DNA of 64,000 nt from Trichuris trichiura (taxonomy: Eukaryota; Nematoda; Enoplea; Trichinellida; Trichuridae). Positions 50,310-62,200 of the stretch are shown piece after piece (position 1 is the first letter of the stretch; each line of letters starts with the position of its first letter). The translations under genes were made by a program, and so were the position numbers. The DNA lies in assembly GCA_037903355.1 (NCBI GenBank), contig JBAJFE010000041.1:310001-374000 (forward strand), read 5' to 3'. Below the pieces are notes generated by a model that was given only the letters and a program-made list of their open reading frames with translations, was not told the origin of the DNA and did not search any database.

Positions 50310-52672
50310 CGTCTTAAAAGTTCTTCTTTCCTTGCGTTAGCTGACATAGCAGCTTGAGCTCAATTTTTACTTGCGACGCAACGTCGACGTATGGAAAAGG
50401 TTATGGATTTTGAAGCGTTTCGCACTTCGAAATTCTTCATGTTTACCTGCGCATCATCATAGCGCGTTTAAAAATCGCCAACCAGCGTTGAGCAAGAAAG
50501 TATAGGGACAAATCGACTTTCCGAAGGATGTATTAATCTCAAAGTCGGTCGAATCAAACTGGCAACGGTTAATGTAATTTATTACGCCACAAACGAAGCG
50601 TACTGTACGGCGGGAAAAGCCGAAAGCCGATATGCTGTTGTCTCTACTGAAACTGCTAATACTGTGGTTAGCAGTTGCTGGTCTTTTTTAACTTACAAGT
50701 AAAGAGTATTATTTTGCTCATTTTATTAATATTCCTCAAATGGATGGGCATTTGGCCCACAATGCAAAACGCGCTGTCAACAATGATACCACACCTACGT
50801 CACACGCATATACGCGTAGGAAATGTGAAAAAAATAGGAAATTTTAAATACCCTTTTACCGTGTTGGCCGGCATAGCGGAAGTATTGCTGTAGTAGAAGT
50901 AGCAGCATTCTCTCAAGGGACTATCTCTCCAGCAGGAGAGTATAGGCTGTTTTAAAATTGCTTTTCTTATCCCTGCTACATTATAACGGCATACGGATAT
51001 GTTAACCTTTAATAGGCATATATTTCACTATTTCTCCCCTGTGTACTGCCCAGCGTTGCGTATTATAAAGCGTGCTATTTACGCAGCGCAACCAGGCTTA
51101 CCTAATTATTCATCTGATTCTCTTTACGAAAAGCCATAATTAGTTACAACAAGGATTAGCTCCCTCATACTGCTGACGACAGAACAAGAGCGGTTCCGAA
51201 ACGTACGGTATTCACATTGTTTTGTATCTTCTCTTAAAATTTGCTCATCCATTCATTGGTAGGGCACTTTGAAGTTTACTTACAGATACATCCAACAGGC
51301 CAAACCCGTGAATCAGAAGATCAACTATGAAACAAGGATTCTATCAAATTATTACAGGATAGCGTCTCCTACTCTGCTTCTTCCTACTTCGGTAGGACGG
51401 AAGTAGCCAATGCCTATATATGTCACAAACCTTTTTTTGCACTTGTCAACAATGTCTGACGCATAGTCAACATGAGAATAGCATAGCAACAAAATTAAAG
51501 TGAACTCTTTGACACTGCTTCAATGGCTGAACATTATTGCACCCCACGCATTGCTGACCATTCAGAAATTCTATTAGACGCCGTTTGATAAATTATAATA
51601 GTTGAAACGATAGAAGAATTCGAATTCTACAACTATGCTTGACAGATTGCCTTAGTACATTCACCTCCGAGAAATATTTACAACTCAACAATAAGCTCTA
51701 TACGTTACGGTAAGTAGATATGCAAATGAGACTTACTTATTTTTAAACTACATTTATGCGTAGGCAAAAAGTGAAGCACACAACGCGACAATGTTCTGTA
51801 AAAAGTTTTCCAACAGACGCTTGTCGCTTCATCCTTGTCTGTAGAGAGAAGATGGAATCATTTAACACCCGCCGGTAATCTGTTTAAAAATCTTATTAAA
51901 AGTGCCATCGAAGTTTAAGCGATCGATAAAGGGCGCGAAGACTTCCTGGTACAACAATGCCTCGGCAAACATGTTTAGCATTGGACAAGAGATAATGAAC
52001 TGTCGGATCAATGTCCACAGCAATCAATCAAAACTTGCCGTGCATATATTGCTATGCCAACTGGCGTGTGTGTGAACGGAACGGTGTTCTTTCGTCCGCA
52101 GAGGTGTAGTCAAAAAAATGTTTGTATGCTAATTGATGCGTCGAAAAGACGACACCTTTTGAAAGTGTGCGCCCCCTCCCCTTTGGTGAAACTATTCAAA
52201 AAATCCGTGTCATTTACGCGGCTACAGCCTAGCGACATGCTAATTTTAAACCTACAAAAAAGAATTATCGATTGACGCGGAGTGAAGCTGATTCGATTCA
52301 TTATTGCTTATTTAATTATTTCCATACGCATATAAAGCGCTGCAGCAAGTCGGTAACTGAACCGCTGCGTCATTCGTAGACGGCATAGAATCTTTTTATG
52401 CCGTATACGAATGGCATTAAGTAAAAAAAGGAATAAGTGCTGAAAATTGAACTCAAAAAATCACGTATTCTTTTTGGCAAAGCCAATGAGACTTCAGCGT
52501 GACGACGACTCTGCCGACAGGCAAAAGTCATCTTCATATTCTCAACGCGCGAGGTTGAATTTATTGCTTTCACAAGAATCTGATTGGTGGAAGATTATGG
52601 GGATTCGTCTAGGTGACAATAAAGGCAAAGGCGAAGCACCTGTAGATGCCCAGCTCATTGCCGAAGCACTAA
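50310..52672. other. Upstream of the GPCR gene; no identifiable gene
   Basis: Frames at 50675-50893 (+), 52054-52275 (+) and 52447-52680 (+) are not supported. The last overlaps the GPCR start codon in another frame. No TATA box is evident near 52673. Confidence 0.4.
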
Positions 52673-55600
52673 ATGGCTAAGTATAAGCAGACTGACGTTA
52701 ATACTCAAATTGTACTTCTCTCCATTGGTATTGCCGCGTTTCTAACGAAGATATTCCATTTGTACGTTATGCTTAAGCGAAGATTGCCTTCCAAAAACTA
52801 TCTGTTCATCAAGGGTAAGTACAAGTGCTATTTTAAACGGAAAAGCCAAACAAATCCTTTTCCATTTCTCTGCTACCCTGCGGCGGCAAACTTTCAATCC
52901 CGAATTGTTTCCTTTCCAATATTTCTCGGCGGTAGTCATTCAGAGTTAAAATAAGTATAGTTATTTTGCAGCTTTTATTGTTAAGTTTTGTCAAGCGCGG
53001 CCAATACTAATAAACAGCCTAACAGACTAGTCTTTATAATTTATTCATCGGAAAAACTGCCACCCGCAAACATGACTACTGAATTCGCAACCTAAGAGAC
53101 AATGCAAACAGCTCACAGCGGTGATGAGCCGCGCTGCATATTTTTCCTAAAATTTTCCAATTCAAGATTGGCCATTAGTTTGTATTGTACATTATTTTAT
53201 GTTTTCAATATATATTAAGATTACCTATCGCTCTCAGCGGAATTTTAAAGATTTGATCATTTAATGACACCACGTCGGCAGAAGTAACATAATCTAAGCG
53301 TTAGGTTTTCTTTAACTGATTACGACAGCTGCTCATCCGAATTTACACGAAAAAATTAGCATTTTATCAAATGAGCGGCAGTCCATTTGCATGCGAGGTC
53401 TCTTGGAGCTGCCAAATCTGCCGGAATGAACGGTATGTCAACTTTGTCTCTCTTTGTTCGCCCTTCCAAAATCAGAACTTTTTGGCAATGGTCACTTGAC
53501 CGGAATAGGCAGTTTCCAATCAATCGACGCCATGTCGGATTAACCGATCTTAATTTTATCTTAGCAATACCGTAGGGAAACAGTGCACTATAATCTGCCG
53601 TTGAGCATACAACATATATGTTGGACAAACGTTGGATTACATTGAGGAGAAAAGGGTCAGCATGAATGAGCATTAAAGTGGGCTAAGCTCAACGGAGAAC
53701 ATTTCTGCTGAGGAAAACTTTTTCTAAACGACTATCACGAGCTTGGCGGGAAAAAATGGTTTCCCTTTCATGATAAGGAAGCACGCGGGGGGTAAGAAAA
53801 GCAAAATTAGCATTCCTGCCGCTTAAGGAGAGACTAACTCATTACGACGACCTAAGCACGCAATTGCCGATTCTAATGAAACGAGCCAAGCTTATTACTT
53901 TTGCATAACTGATTTTCTCTGTCTTACGGAAATAGCATAAAAACCACGGCGTGTTTGCATGCTGATTATAACGTAATTTCACCTTATAAGGAAATCAACA
54001 AGGAATACGTACCGAGAATTCATGGCTTCTGTTGAAGCGCCTTCTTAACGCAGCAGCACCAAACAGTCTTCCCTCTTGTTGACGCAATAAGTTACCTAAA
54101 AAGGCGTGGTTTAGCATCTAATGATATTCTTAAAAATTTCATTTTTCACAGTACGCTATCAGTTGTCAGCTCGAACTTTCTGCTTTCGTCGCTAGCGGCA
54201 AAGGAGGCTGGAAATTTCCCCCAAAAAAAAGCTCAGACCAACCGAGTTCAAAAAACAACAGCGTAGCATTCCAGGTGTAGCATTTTTCAAACATTTTGCC
54301 AACAAACGTCTAATCCATCATGTTTTAGTACTTTGCATAAGCGATGACCATTTTTTGTGACTTTCAAGCTGTTGTCGTCCTGGAATTTGCATTGAGCTTC
54401 TTTGGAGACCACTGAAACTTTGAGAGGCTTATAAATTAAGACAAAATAAAGCTGACACTGAAAAATGACGCTATGTCATCCCTAGAATTTAAAATTAAAA
54501 TCAATATGCAGTATTTGAATTAGAGGTTATTAGGCTATGGAGGAAAAGCTGAAAACAACTGTCAGATTTACTGAGAAGCTCTCTATATTTGTAAGGGTTA
54601 GCGCTAGCGGAACCATGCTAACTTTGAAAGTAGAAAAACCAGACTGCTCCCATCAGCGTAACGCCAAAGTTTGCAGAATAACTGTTGAAGCAAAAGCTGA
54701 CACGTATTTTTTAAAAAAAATTCAAACTGGCTTCAGTCAACGTTGGCTTTAGCCTTGAGCTTGTCGCACTCATTGCCTGGAACGAATTAAGAATCATTTG
54801 GCACACGCCTTTGAGACGCTAAGAGATTGAGCTTTGAATATCGCAAATAAAACTAATTTGCATAATTTCGCTCGTCAGCTTTGATTTAATTCAAACGCCC
54901 TACTGTAGCGGAAGAAAATGCAGGTACAATTTCACCTGAGTTCAAAACTTGAGCACAACGAATGGCTGAAATAAGCGCACTGTTACCCTACAAGTCCTTA
55001 TCACGTAACATGGAGTACTGAATGTCCTACCTATTTTGGAGTTGCTAACAAACTTGCTAACTGTTAATACGTGACTTTGCATACGTAGACTAAAAAAATA
55101 ACGAAAAAAATTTTAAACTGTTATGAGCACTCTCAACGTTGCGTAAGCAGAAGGCTGTGAACTTACCTGAAAGGTTTAGCATTTCTTCACTTCTGCTACG
55201 TTTGGTCATTTTCTAACGGCATTACCTAATTCGGACTTCCCGCAATTATTGTGTTCATTGACAGGATACGTCGTGGCCACGTTGATTGCCTCGTTGGGAT
55301 ACATTTCATCGGCGATTCGCCGCTTGAACGTTGTTGACAGTGATGTTCTCGTATCGACGAGATTAGAGTGCCTTCTGTATGCATTCCATCTGTCCGCGTT
55401 CCCTTTTTCGGACGTCCTGACAACAATATGCCTATTTTGGTTAACAATGGAACACATGCTAGCCGCGTGGTTTCCTGATTTGTACGCTAAGTTGACATCG
55501 GCCACGTTGAAACTTTTGGCTTCAATAAGCACCATCGTATCGTTGGGAATTACAATGCTTAGTTGGGTATACATGCTTCAAAACAAGGATCTGCATGTGT

Positions 55601-56004
55601 CGGCCAGATGCGTGCTGCACGAGTGTACAGCCCCGTGGATATACACCGTTGTTTACATTGTTCCACTTTTCTTCATTATCATGACGATGATAGTGCATGT
55701 TGCTACGGCCGTCTTTGTCAAAATCATACAAAGGCAAAATTCAACGCTCTACGCTGAACTATTGCATCATATTCAAAGAGTCAGCTACACAATAACGACG
55801 CTCTTTTTGACATTTACGACCGAAAGGCTTATTCAACTGCTGCACGTACCCGACGCGTACAGGGAAGTTGTCGCTACAATGCTATGGACGTTCAGCGGTT
55901 TGAATTTGTCCATTCAAAGCATGTTGTACATTTACGCATACCCGAACCTACGCTCCGAGGCTGCCCGAGTGTTCAAGTCTTGCTCGTGCAAGCTTAAATG
56001 GTAA
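52673..56004 (+). CDS. Nematode seven-transmembrane chemoreceptor-like GPCR (rhodopsin-like, Srsx-type)
   Basis: Two exons: 52673-52814 and 55265-56004; 293 residues, the normal size for nematode chemoreceptors. The donor GTAAGT at 52815 and acceptor ATTGACAG at 55264 join in phase 1 to give NYLFIK-G-YVVATL. Exon 1 encodes a ten-residue extracellular tail and TM1 (IVLLSIGIAAFLTKIFHLYV). Exon 2 encodes TM2-TM7. TM3 carries a cysteine (RLECLLYAF) and ends in TMEHMLAAWFPDLY, where most relatives have D-R-x-x-A-x-x-FP; here E-H replaces D-R. TM7 has NLSIQSMLYIYAYP in place of NPxxY, and the tail ends in a CSCK cluster. Ligand unknown; chemosensory or peptide reception is inferred from family. An AATAAA at 56105 is 100 bp past the stop. 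The subfamily is uncertain. Confidence 0.85.
52815..55264 (+). other. Intron 1 of the GPCR gene (2.45 kb)
   Basis: Contains an opposite-strand frame of 105 codons (53356-53673) that looks coding-like but matches nothing I know, a GGCGGGAAAA at 53745, and a plus frame at 54537-54752 of no clear meaning. No transposon termini were recognised. Confidence 0.5.
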
Positions 56005-56104
56005 ACAACGATCGCCTCCGTTTACTACGTATGTCCATTAAACGGTTGAAAGTGTCGGGCGGGAAAAATTGGTTCAGCGCAAAAGTTGAGTAAAATGAAA
56101 TTCG

Positions 56105-56110
56105 AATAAA
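56105..56110 (+). terminator. Polyadenylation signal of the GPCR gene
   Basis: AATAAA 100 bp after the stop codon. The convergent DEPDC1 gene ends at 56269, so the two genes are about 265 bp apart at their stops. Confidence 0.55.
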
Positions 56111-56268
56111 ACGTCACCAAAGTCGCCACCTGAAAAGAGCCCATCGCTCGCTTCTTTGCCGCTTTTGGAAAAGCAAAAGAAAATTAAAAAAAAAAAAGAA
56201 ATACTTTCCCCTTTGGTCCGATTCGAATGGCAAAGCAGCAAAGGTGCTGCGCCGTAGCGTGCAACTAT

Positions 56269-59200
56269 TTACATGTACACTGCTTTAACGCCCATTCTTT
56301 CCTTCAGGCGCCCAATTAGGCTATTGGTCTTCTTCGGCAGAGGATCATTGGGGAATCGAGACTTGTATAGTTCAGGATACGTTTTGCGAAACTGAAAAAA
56401 GAACAAACGCAATATCTTGACGTCACAGCGACCAATAGCAACACGAGTAAGGTTGACTTACGGAAAGGAGACGTTTTTGCCTTTCCGGAGAGCTCAACTT
56501 TTCGCTGTTTATAATTTCGTCCAGAAGAGCAAGTACAGCGCTAAGCGAGTGCTCGGCGGCTTGGTGGCGAAATTCCTCCTCCGTTATGCGGCTGCAGAAG
56601 GTGGTCGCTTGTCCGAGCGCAACCTGAACAGAGTTGGCGTTTGAAAATTTTAAAATTTTCAAAATCCACCATCAACCTCGGAGCTACTGCGCGCTTGGTT
56701 CATTCTAGCCTTGACGCTTTCGCTCAAGCCGCTGGGCAAGTTGAAAATTTCGCCTTGAAAATCGACTAGGCAACTTAGCAGCCGAATACTGTCGGTTCGA
56801 CTTGACGAAACTGCATGAAAAGCAAAGCACGAACTGAACGCGTTGATCATCTGAAATGTAGGTCGTTCAAAGGAGGTCTATTAGACTCTGTATAGCCGCA
56901 GGTTGCATGCGAGCCAAATAGAAACGATTGCCCTTACCAAGGCTCTATTGGAGATGCTCTGCAGTCGATCGAGACGAAGGCAATGATTGGCCGAAACGCG
57001 TTCAATGAATCGCATCAACAACTGTAACCAACGACGATTCTTTGGAGGCAAAAGCAATAGACCAATAGCCAATGCGTCGGATGTCAGCTGTCTGACCTTC
57101 GGGGAATGAAAATAAGACGAAAATGGCACGGAAAGCATTCGTCGATCGCGTGACCATTGTAGAGGGCTTCGAATGGGCGGGCAAAAGGCTACGCTTGATC
57201 GAAGTCTTGGATAACGAAAATTCATGCTCTCCAAACGCTCGAAAGGATTTTGAGGCCCAAACGACGAAAAACTGGATCTGCATTTCATTGACAGCGCGCA
57301 AGTGGCTGCATTGGCCGGATAGCCATCGTTGGGCTTAGATTTTGACTGTAATTCTGCCAAAATTTTCGGGCTTGGAACAAGACCTGGCAGGTCGTTGAGC
57401 ACCACTGACCGCTGGACAAATGTAAGTTGTCCAAAACGAGAGCTCGGTCGAAATTCGTCCGAACTTGCTCCCACAGTTGAACTTTCGCCAAATTCGTCCG
57501 ACTCGTTGGAACAATACCCATCGGCATTACCGTTTGCCTTAAGCGCGCCATCCGCGCAAGGATCAATGTTCGTAAAGTCAAACTGGTTTTTAAATGGACC
57601 ATTGAGCTTTTGTCCATTCAAACTAAACCCGGAATCTAACATCTCAGCTCGATCTAAATAAGGATAAACCTTTGGCAACGTAGGTCATCATAGACAACGG
57701 CAGTCAAAGAATAAATTGTGAAAAAACTGAGACCGTATAAACAATAGGAGACGGAACCGCCATACCTAAAGCCGATGATATCTGTAAGTTTATGCTTATT
57801 TATGCAGCAAAAAGTATTTTGAAAACGTGGTTTCTTGGTACGGGACAATATGTTTTCATGATGAAGAAATTTATTACGGATGTGGCACTCGCTGGCACAA
57901 TTCATATTTACACTTAAGACCGCTGATGATGGGTCTCGAATGACCCGAAAGCTCCGGAGCTTCTTTGTATAGAAAACAAACGGGACGCATCCGTAATAAA
58001 TTTCTTCATCACGAAAACATATTGTCCCGTACCAAGAAATCACGTTTTCAAAACCATACAGGGTGTATACGGAACACCCCTTCTGTCAGCTGCAAGACAT
58101 TTGGAACATATACGTATCAAAGCGGGTCTTACACAAGGTCAACTAACTTTCCTACTGAAATGCAGAAATCAAGAAATCCTACCAAAGTGCTTCCGGTTAA
58201 GATGGGGACAGTACATGGATAGTCAATCAAAAAGAATCCTATTTTCGGCTGGAATGTCTCTACTACGAAATGTTATACGGAGACACAGATACACACTATC
58301 GAGACTGCGAGAAGATTATAGTAGCACATCACCGTTCCTCAGAAGCAGACTAAACAGAACACTTTACGAGAACCTGGTGAAACATGTGGACCTTGCCACA
58401 CGAACAGTTTGCTCATCACAAAAACAGGTACTAAAAACGAAATTTGATAGCATTCGAGACAATATTCCGACAACATCTTCAAACCCTTACAGAAATATTC
58501 CACAAAGAACTCCTAGGTCAGAGCTAGATTCAGCGATAATAAATCTCAGCTCATTCCCTTTAAGTGAAATTGAGAACCATATATTAAAAAAAGGACTTAA
58601 CTTCGTCCCAACACCAAAACAACCACCACTTCTCGACATGATTGCCTCCGTTGAAGACAGCCTATCTTCGACGGACACACAAAAAGCCACACAGATCAAG
58701 AGCAATCTATCTACATTGATCCTAGGCCACCACTTCACTGCCACATCGAACCTAAGCCGATATGAGATAAACAGCTTATATAAACTTAGAAACCAACCCA
58801 ACAGAATTATAACCAAAGCAGATGAAGGGAATAAAATCGTCTTACTTGACAGAAGCACCTACACCAAAAAGATGACAACTATCTTGAACACTAGCAATTA
58901 TACGCTCCTACCAACCAACCATACAGAGGTTTCCCGAAAAAATTTCCGATCTCTTCTCATTACATATGCCACAGAAACCAAAGAACCTGCTATCACCAAA
59001 ATGACAACACATCTTAAGTTTGCATCGAACTTCAGACCCCTCGAACTCTATGGTCTCCCAAAAGTACACAAACCAGATATCCCGCTAAGACCGATAGTCT
59101 CCACAATTAACACCATCACCACTGAACTCAGTAGATACTTAAGTAAGATCATCAAACCTCTAACAGGCAAGGAACCATCCTTTGTCAAAAACAGCAAAAC

Positions 59201-62200
59201 GCTCGTCAACGAAATAAGAAACTATTGTTTGGAACCCGACGAGATTTTAGTCAGCTATGATGTAAAAGACTTATTTCCCAGCATCCCAATATCAGACACC
59301 CTAGAGACCTTACACAATCTCCTCCACACGGACACAAATCTACCCAGCAGAACTAAATTAAATCCCTTTCACATTGTCAAGCTGGTCTCGTTTTGCATGC
59401 AAGAAGGCAATTACTTCACTTTTGATAACAAGTTCTATAAACAATCTAACGGAGTACCTATGGGAAGCCCCCTATCCCCTGTATTAGCGGAAATTTTTAT
59501 GGAAAACTTTGAAAGACAAATGTTCAGAACTATAGACAGACACATAGCTCCACGCCTTTTTAAAAGATACGTAGACGACATCTTTGTCATTATAAAAGCT
59601 GGAAAAGAAGAACAATTTCTACAATTCCTCAACAACGTCCGTCCTAACCAAATAGTCTTCACAATGGAAAAAGAAGATAACAAAACTTTGCCCTTTCTAG
59701 ACGCCTTAATTATTCGCTCAAGCGAAGGCCTTAAAACCAGAGTGTATAGGAAACCCACGCACACATATCAGTACCTTAATTTTTCATCACATCACCCACG
59801 ATCAGTAATGCGTGGTATCCTCTTTGGAATGATAGACAGAGCATTCAACTTATGCAGTCCCGAATATCTTCAGCCAGAAATTAACTACATTAGAAAAATC
59901 TTCTACAAAAACGGTTATCCTAAATCCTTTATCAACCAAGTGCTCAACCACAAGCTTCGCACACGTGAGTCACCAGAGCAAAACACTCCGTACGACACTT
60001 GTCTGGTTATTCCTTATGTGGCAGGCTTAGGCGAAAAGATTGTCCAATTAGGAAAAAGATTAGGCTTCAGAGTCTTTTTCAAAGGTTCGCCCAACCTCAG
60101 GGCAATCCTTCGCACAGACAAAACTAAAATCCCCGCAAACAAAAAGACAGGATTAGTATACGCGGTTGAATGTTCTTGCTCAGGGATTTATATTGGTGAA
60201 ACCGGAAACACCCTAGAGCATAGATTTAACGAACACATAAAAAAACTCACAAGTTACAATAACGCGAAAGCCATTCTTAACAATGGCACCAATCTAACCA
60301 CACAGCGAGGCAGACCAATCGTGGACCCAAAAATTACAATGGAAAAAGCCAAACAAGCCTCTGCTGTAGTGGAACACGCGACGCAATGCACTCAAGCACT
60401 CCACCGAAAAGTTTTATGTTACGAAAACAATTTACGGTTAAGAAGAATTAAGGAAGCACTATATATCAGACACAATACGACATACAACCGCGATCAAGGA
60501 GTGGACATAAGTGGGATTTGGACAAATATTGTGACGCGGTATAATTGTTGCTCACTAACCAGATGAAATACAATAGCCGGGAAAGAAGAAAAAACAAATA
60601 ATTAGAACAAACAGAAATGGACAAAACTGCAATATAAATGGAACAAAGAAAGAAAGACATCCTGTCTTTAGAAAGAAAGAAAAAGAAAAAGAAAAAAAGA
60701 AAAAAAAGAAGTACGCTGACAGACTCAAATACAAAAACCTACAAACAGAAGGCTTTAAAATACCCGCTTTAAAATCCTCAGAATCGATAGATGGCACTCG
60801 CTGGCACAATTCATATTTACACTTAAGACCGCTGATGATGGGTTTCGAATGACCCGAAAGCTCCGGAGCCTCTTTATATAGAAAACAAACGGGACACGTG
60901 GTTTCTTGGTACGGGAACAAATGTTTTCATAATGAAGAAGTTTATTACGGATAATTCCCGTTTGTTCTGTATATGTAGAAGAACTCCGGAGCTTTTTGTT
61001 GCTCTCTCACCAGATGAAATACAATAGCCCGGAAAGAAAAAAAACAACTAATTAGAACAAATAGAAATGGACAAAACTTTAATATAAATGGAACAAAGAA
61101 AGAAGAAGGAAAAGAAAAAAGAAGAAAGAAAGAAAAAACAATGAGTGCAAAATGAAAAAACAGTGAACCAACAACAAAAAATGTTCGAAACTACTCAGCC
61201 AAGACACGATCTACAAGCTATACGGAGCAAGAAATAGAAGTACGCTGACAGACTCAGATGCCAGAACCTACGAACAGAAAACTTTAAAAATGCCCGCTTG
61301 AAAATCCTCAGAAACGATAGATGGCACTCGCTGCCATGAATCATATCAACAACCTAAGACCGCTGATGACGGGTCTCGAATGAGCTGAAAGCTCCGGAGT
61401 TCTTCTACATATACAGAACAAACGGGAATTATCCGTAATAAACTTCTTCATTATGAAAACAAAAAGTATGTTTGTTTTATCGGCTTAGAAGAGACAAGAG
61501 CCCAACCCATCAAGCTTAACGCAACAGCAACAAATAGCTTACCCAATATGGCTAGAAACATATGATAAAAGTGCGAAGGTATGAAGCAGTCTGAACAGCC
61601 GGATGAGGTGAAGTATTCGTGAAGGGTAGTGAACACGTCGCGCTCAAAACCGACATAACAAGCAACGTTGATTATCCCGTTAAGCCAGGGCCAGTTTGCC
61701 AGGCACTTCATTCCGCGAAGAGCCCAACCAGGAACATCGTCGCCTGGATTGGGTACCTTCGCCATGCCTCGACTTGTGAAGTTTGTTGCATTGTAGGCAA
61801 CGTGATGAGACGCAATTTCCGACTCGTCAATGATTCCTACAAGGCTATCGCTGCTGAAAAATGTTCGCAACCTTAAAAAGAAGTTCACATATGCAAATCT
61901 GAAAAAGCGGAGGGTCCCATCTCACCTTTCCAGGCATACCTGCTTCCAGAAGTTATTTATTTCGGCCGCGCTTAGTTCTCTGTAATTTAAAATAGCCGAT
62001 TGATCTGAAATGGAATGGAATGGCTAAGGACTAAAGCATGGTACTGAGCAACTCACTTTGACCTTCGTTGCTCGCCAAGGCGCCAAACACCTGTCTGCCA
62101 TTGAGCATAGCTGTCGAAGGACGTTTGGCTATAGCGGAGGCGCTCGACTGGCTGGTTACCTTCACTGATCCGCCAATATTTTTAACAGCTAATGGAGTAA

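Larger units (their letters stand above)
57818..61459 (+). mobile_element. Apparently full-length Penelope-like retroelement (PLE), 3.64 kb, EN+ class
   Basis: Bounded by the perfect 10-bp duplication CAAAAAGTAT. The 5' end is a 66-bp inverted repeat (57817-57882 against 57988-58053, two mismatches) enclosing a hammerhead-like motif. One long ORF encodes RT plus GIY-YIG endonuclease. The 3' end is duplicated: 60546-60950 and 60999-61459 are tandem, partly diverged copies of the same 3' sequence, each ending in the hammerhead-like segment. A second inverted pair is 60923-60996 against 61393-61465. This arrangement of terminal repeats with an inverted piece is typical of PLEs. It lies in an intron of the DEPDC1 gene in the opposite orientation to that gene. 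Intact duplication and intact ORF suggest a recent insertion. Confidence 0.88.
60546..61459 (+). repeat. Duplicated 3' region of the PLE
   Basis: Segment 60546-60660 (AGATGAAATACAATAGCC and the A-rich run after it) recurs at 60999-61110, and segment 60713-60870 (ACGCTGACAGACTCA through the hammerhead-like motif) recurs at 61241-61400. Copies are about 85-90 percent alike by eye. The second copy may be a 5'-truncated tandem element or the element's own terminal repeat. Confidence 0.75.

Noticed and set aside
57654..58043. 129-codon minus frame over the PLE left end
   Set aside because: It is the translation of the PLE inverted repeat joined to DEPDC1 intron sequence; only the 57734-57765 part may be exonic, in a different reading.
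58487..58858. Minus-strand frames inside the PLE ORF (also 59435-59764)
   Set aside because: Shadows of the strongly supported RT coding frame.
61872..61898. Alternative acceptor CTTTTTCAG near 61898 for DEPDC1 exon 6
   Set aside because: It is in frame but adds residues (FAYVNFFLR); using the AAG acceptor before 61871 gives the spacing between the W and the YN of the family that I recall for DEPDC1. Transcripts could show both.
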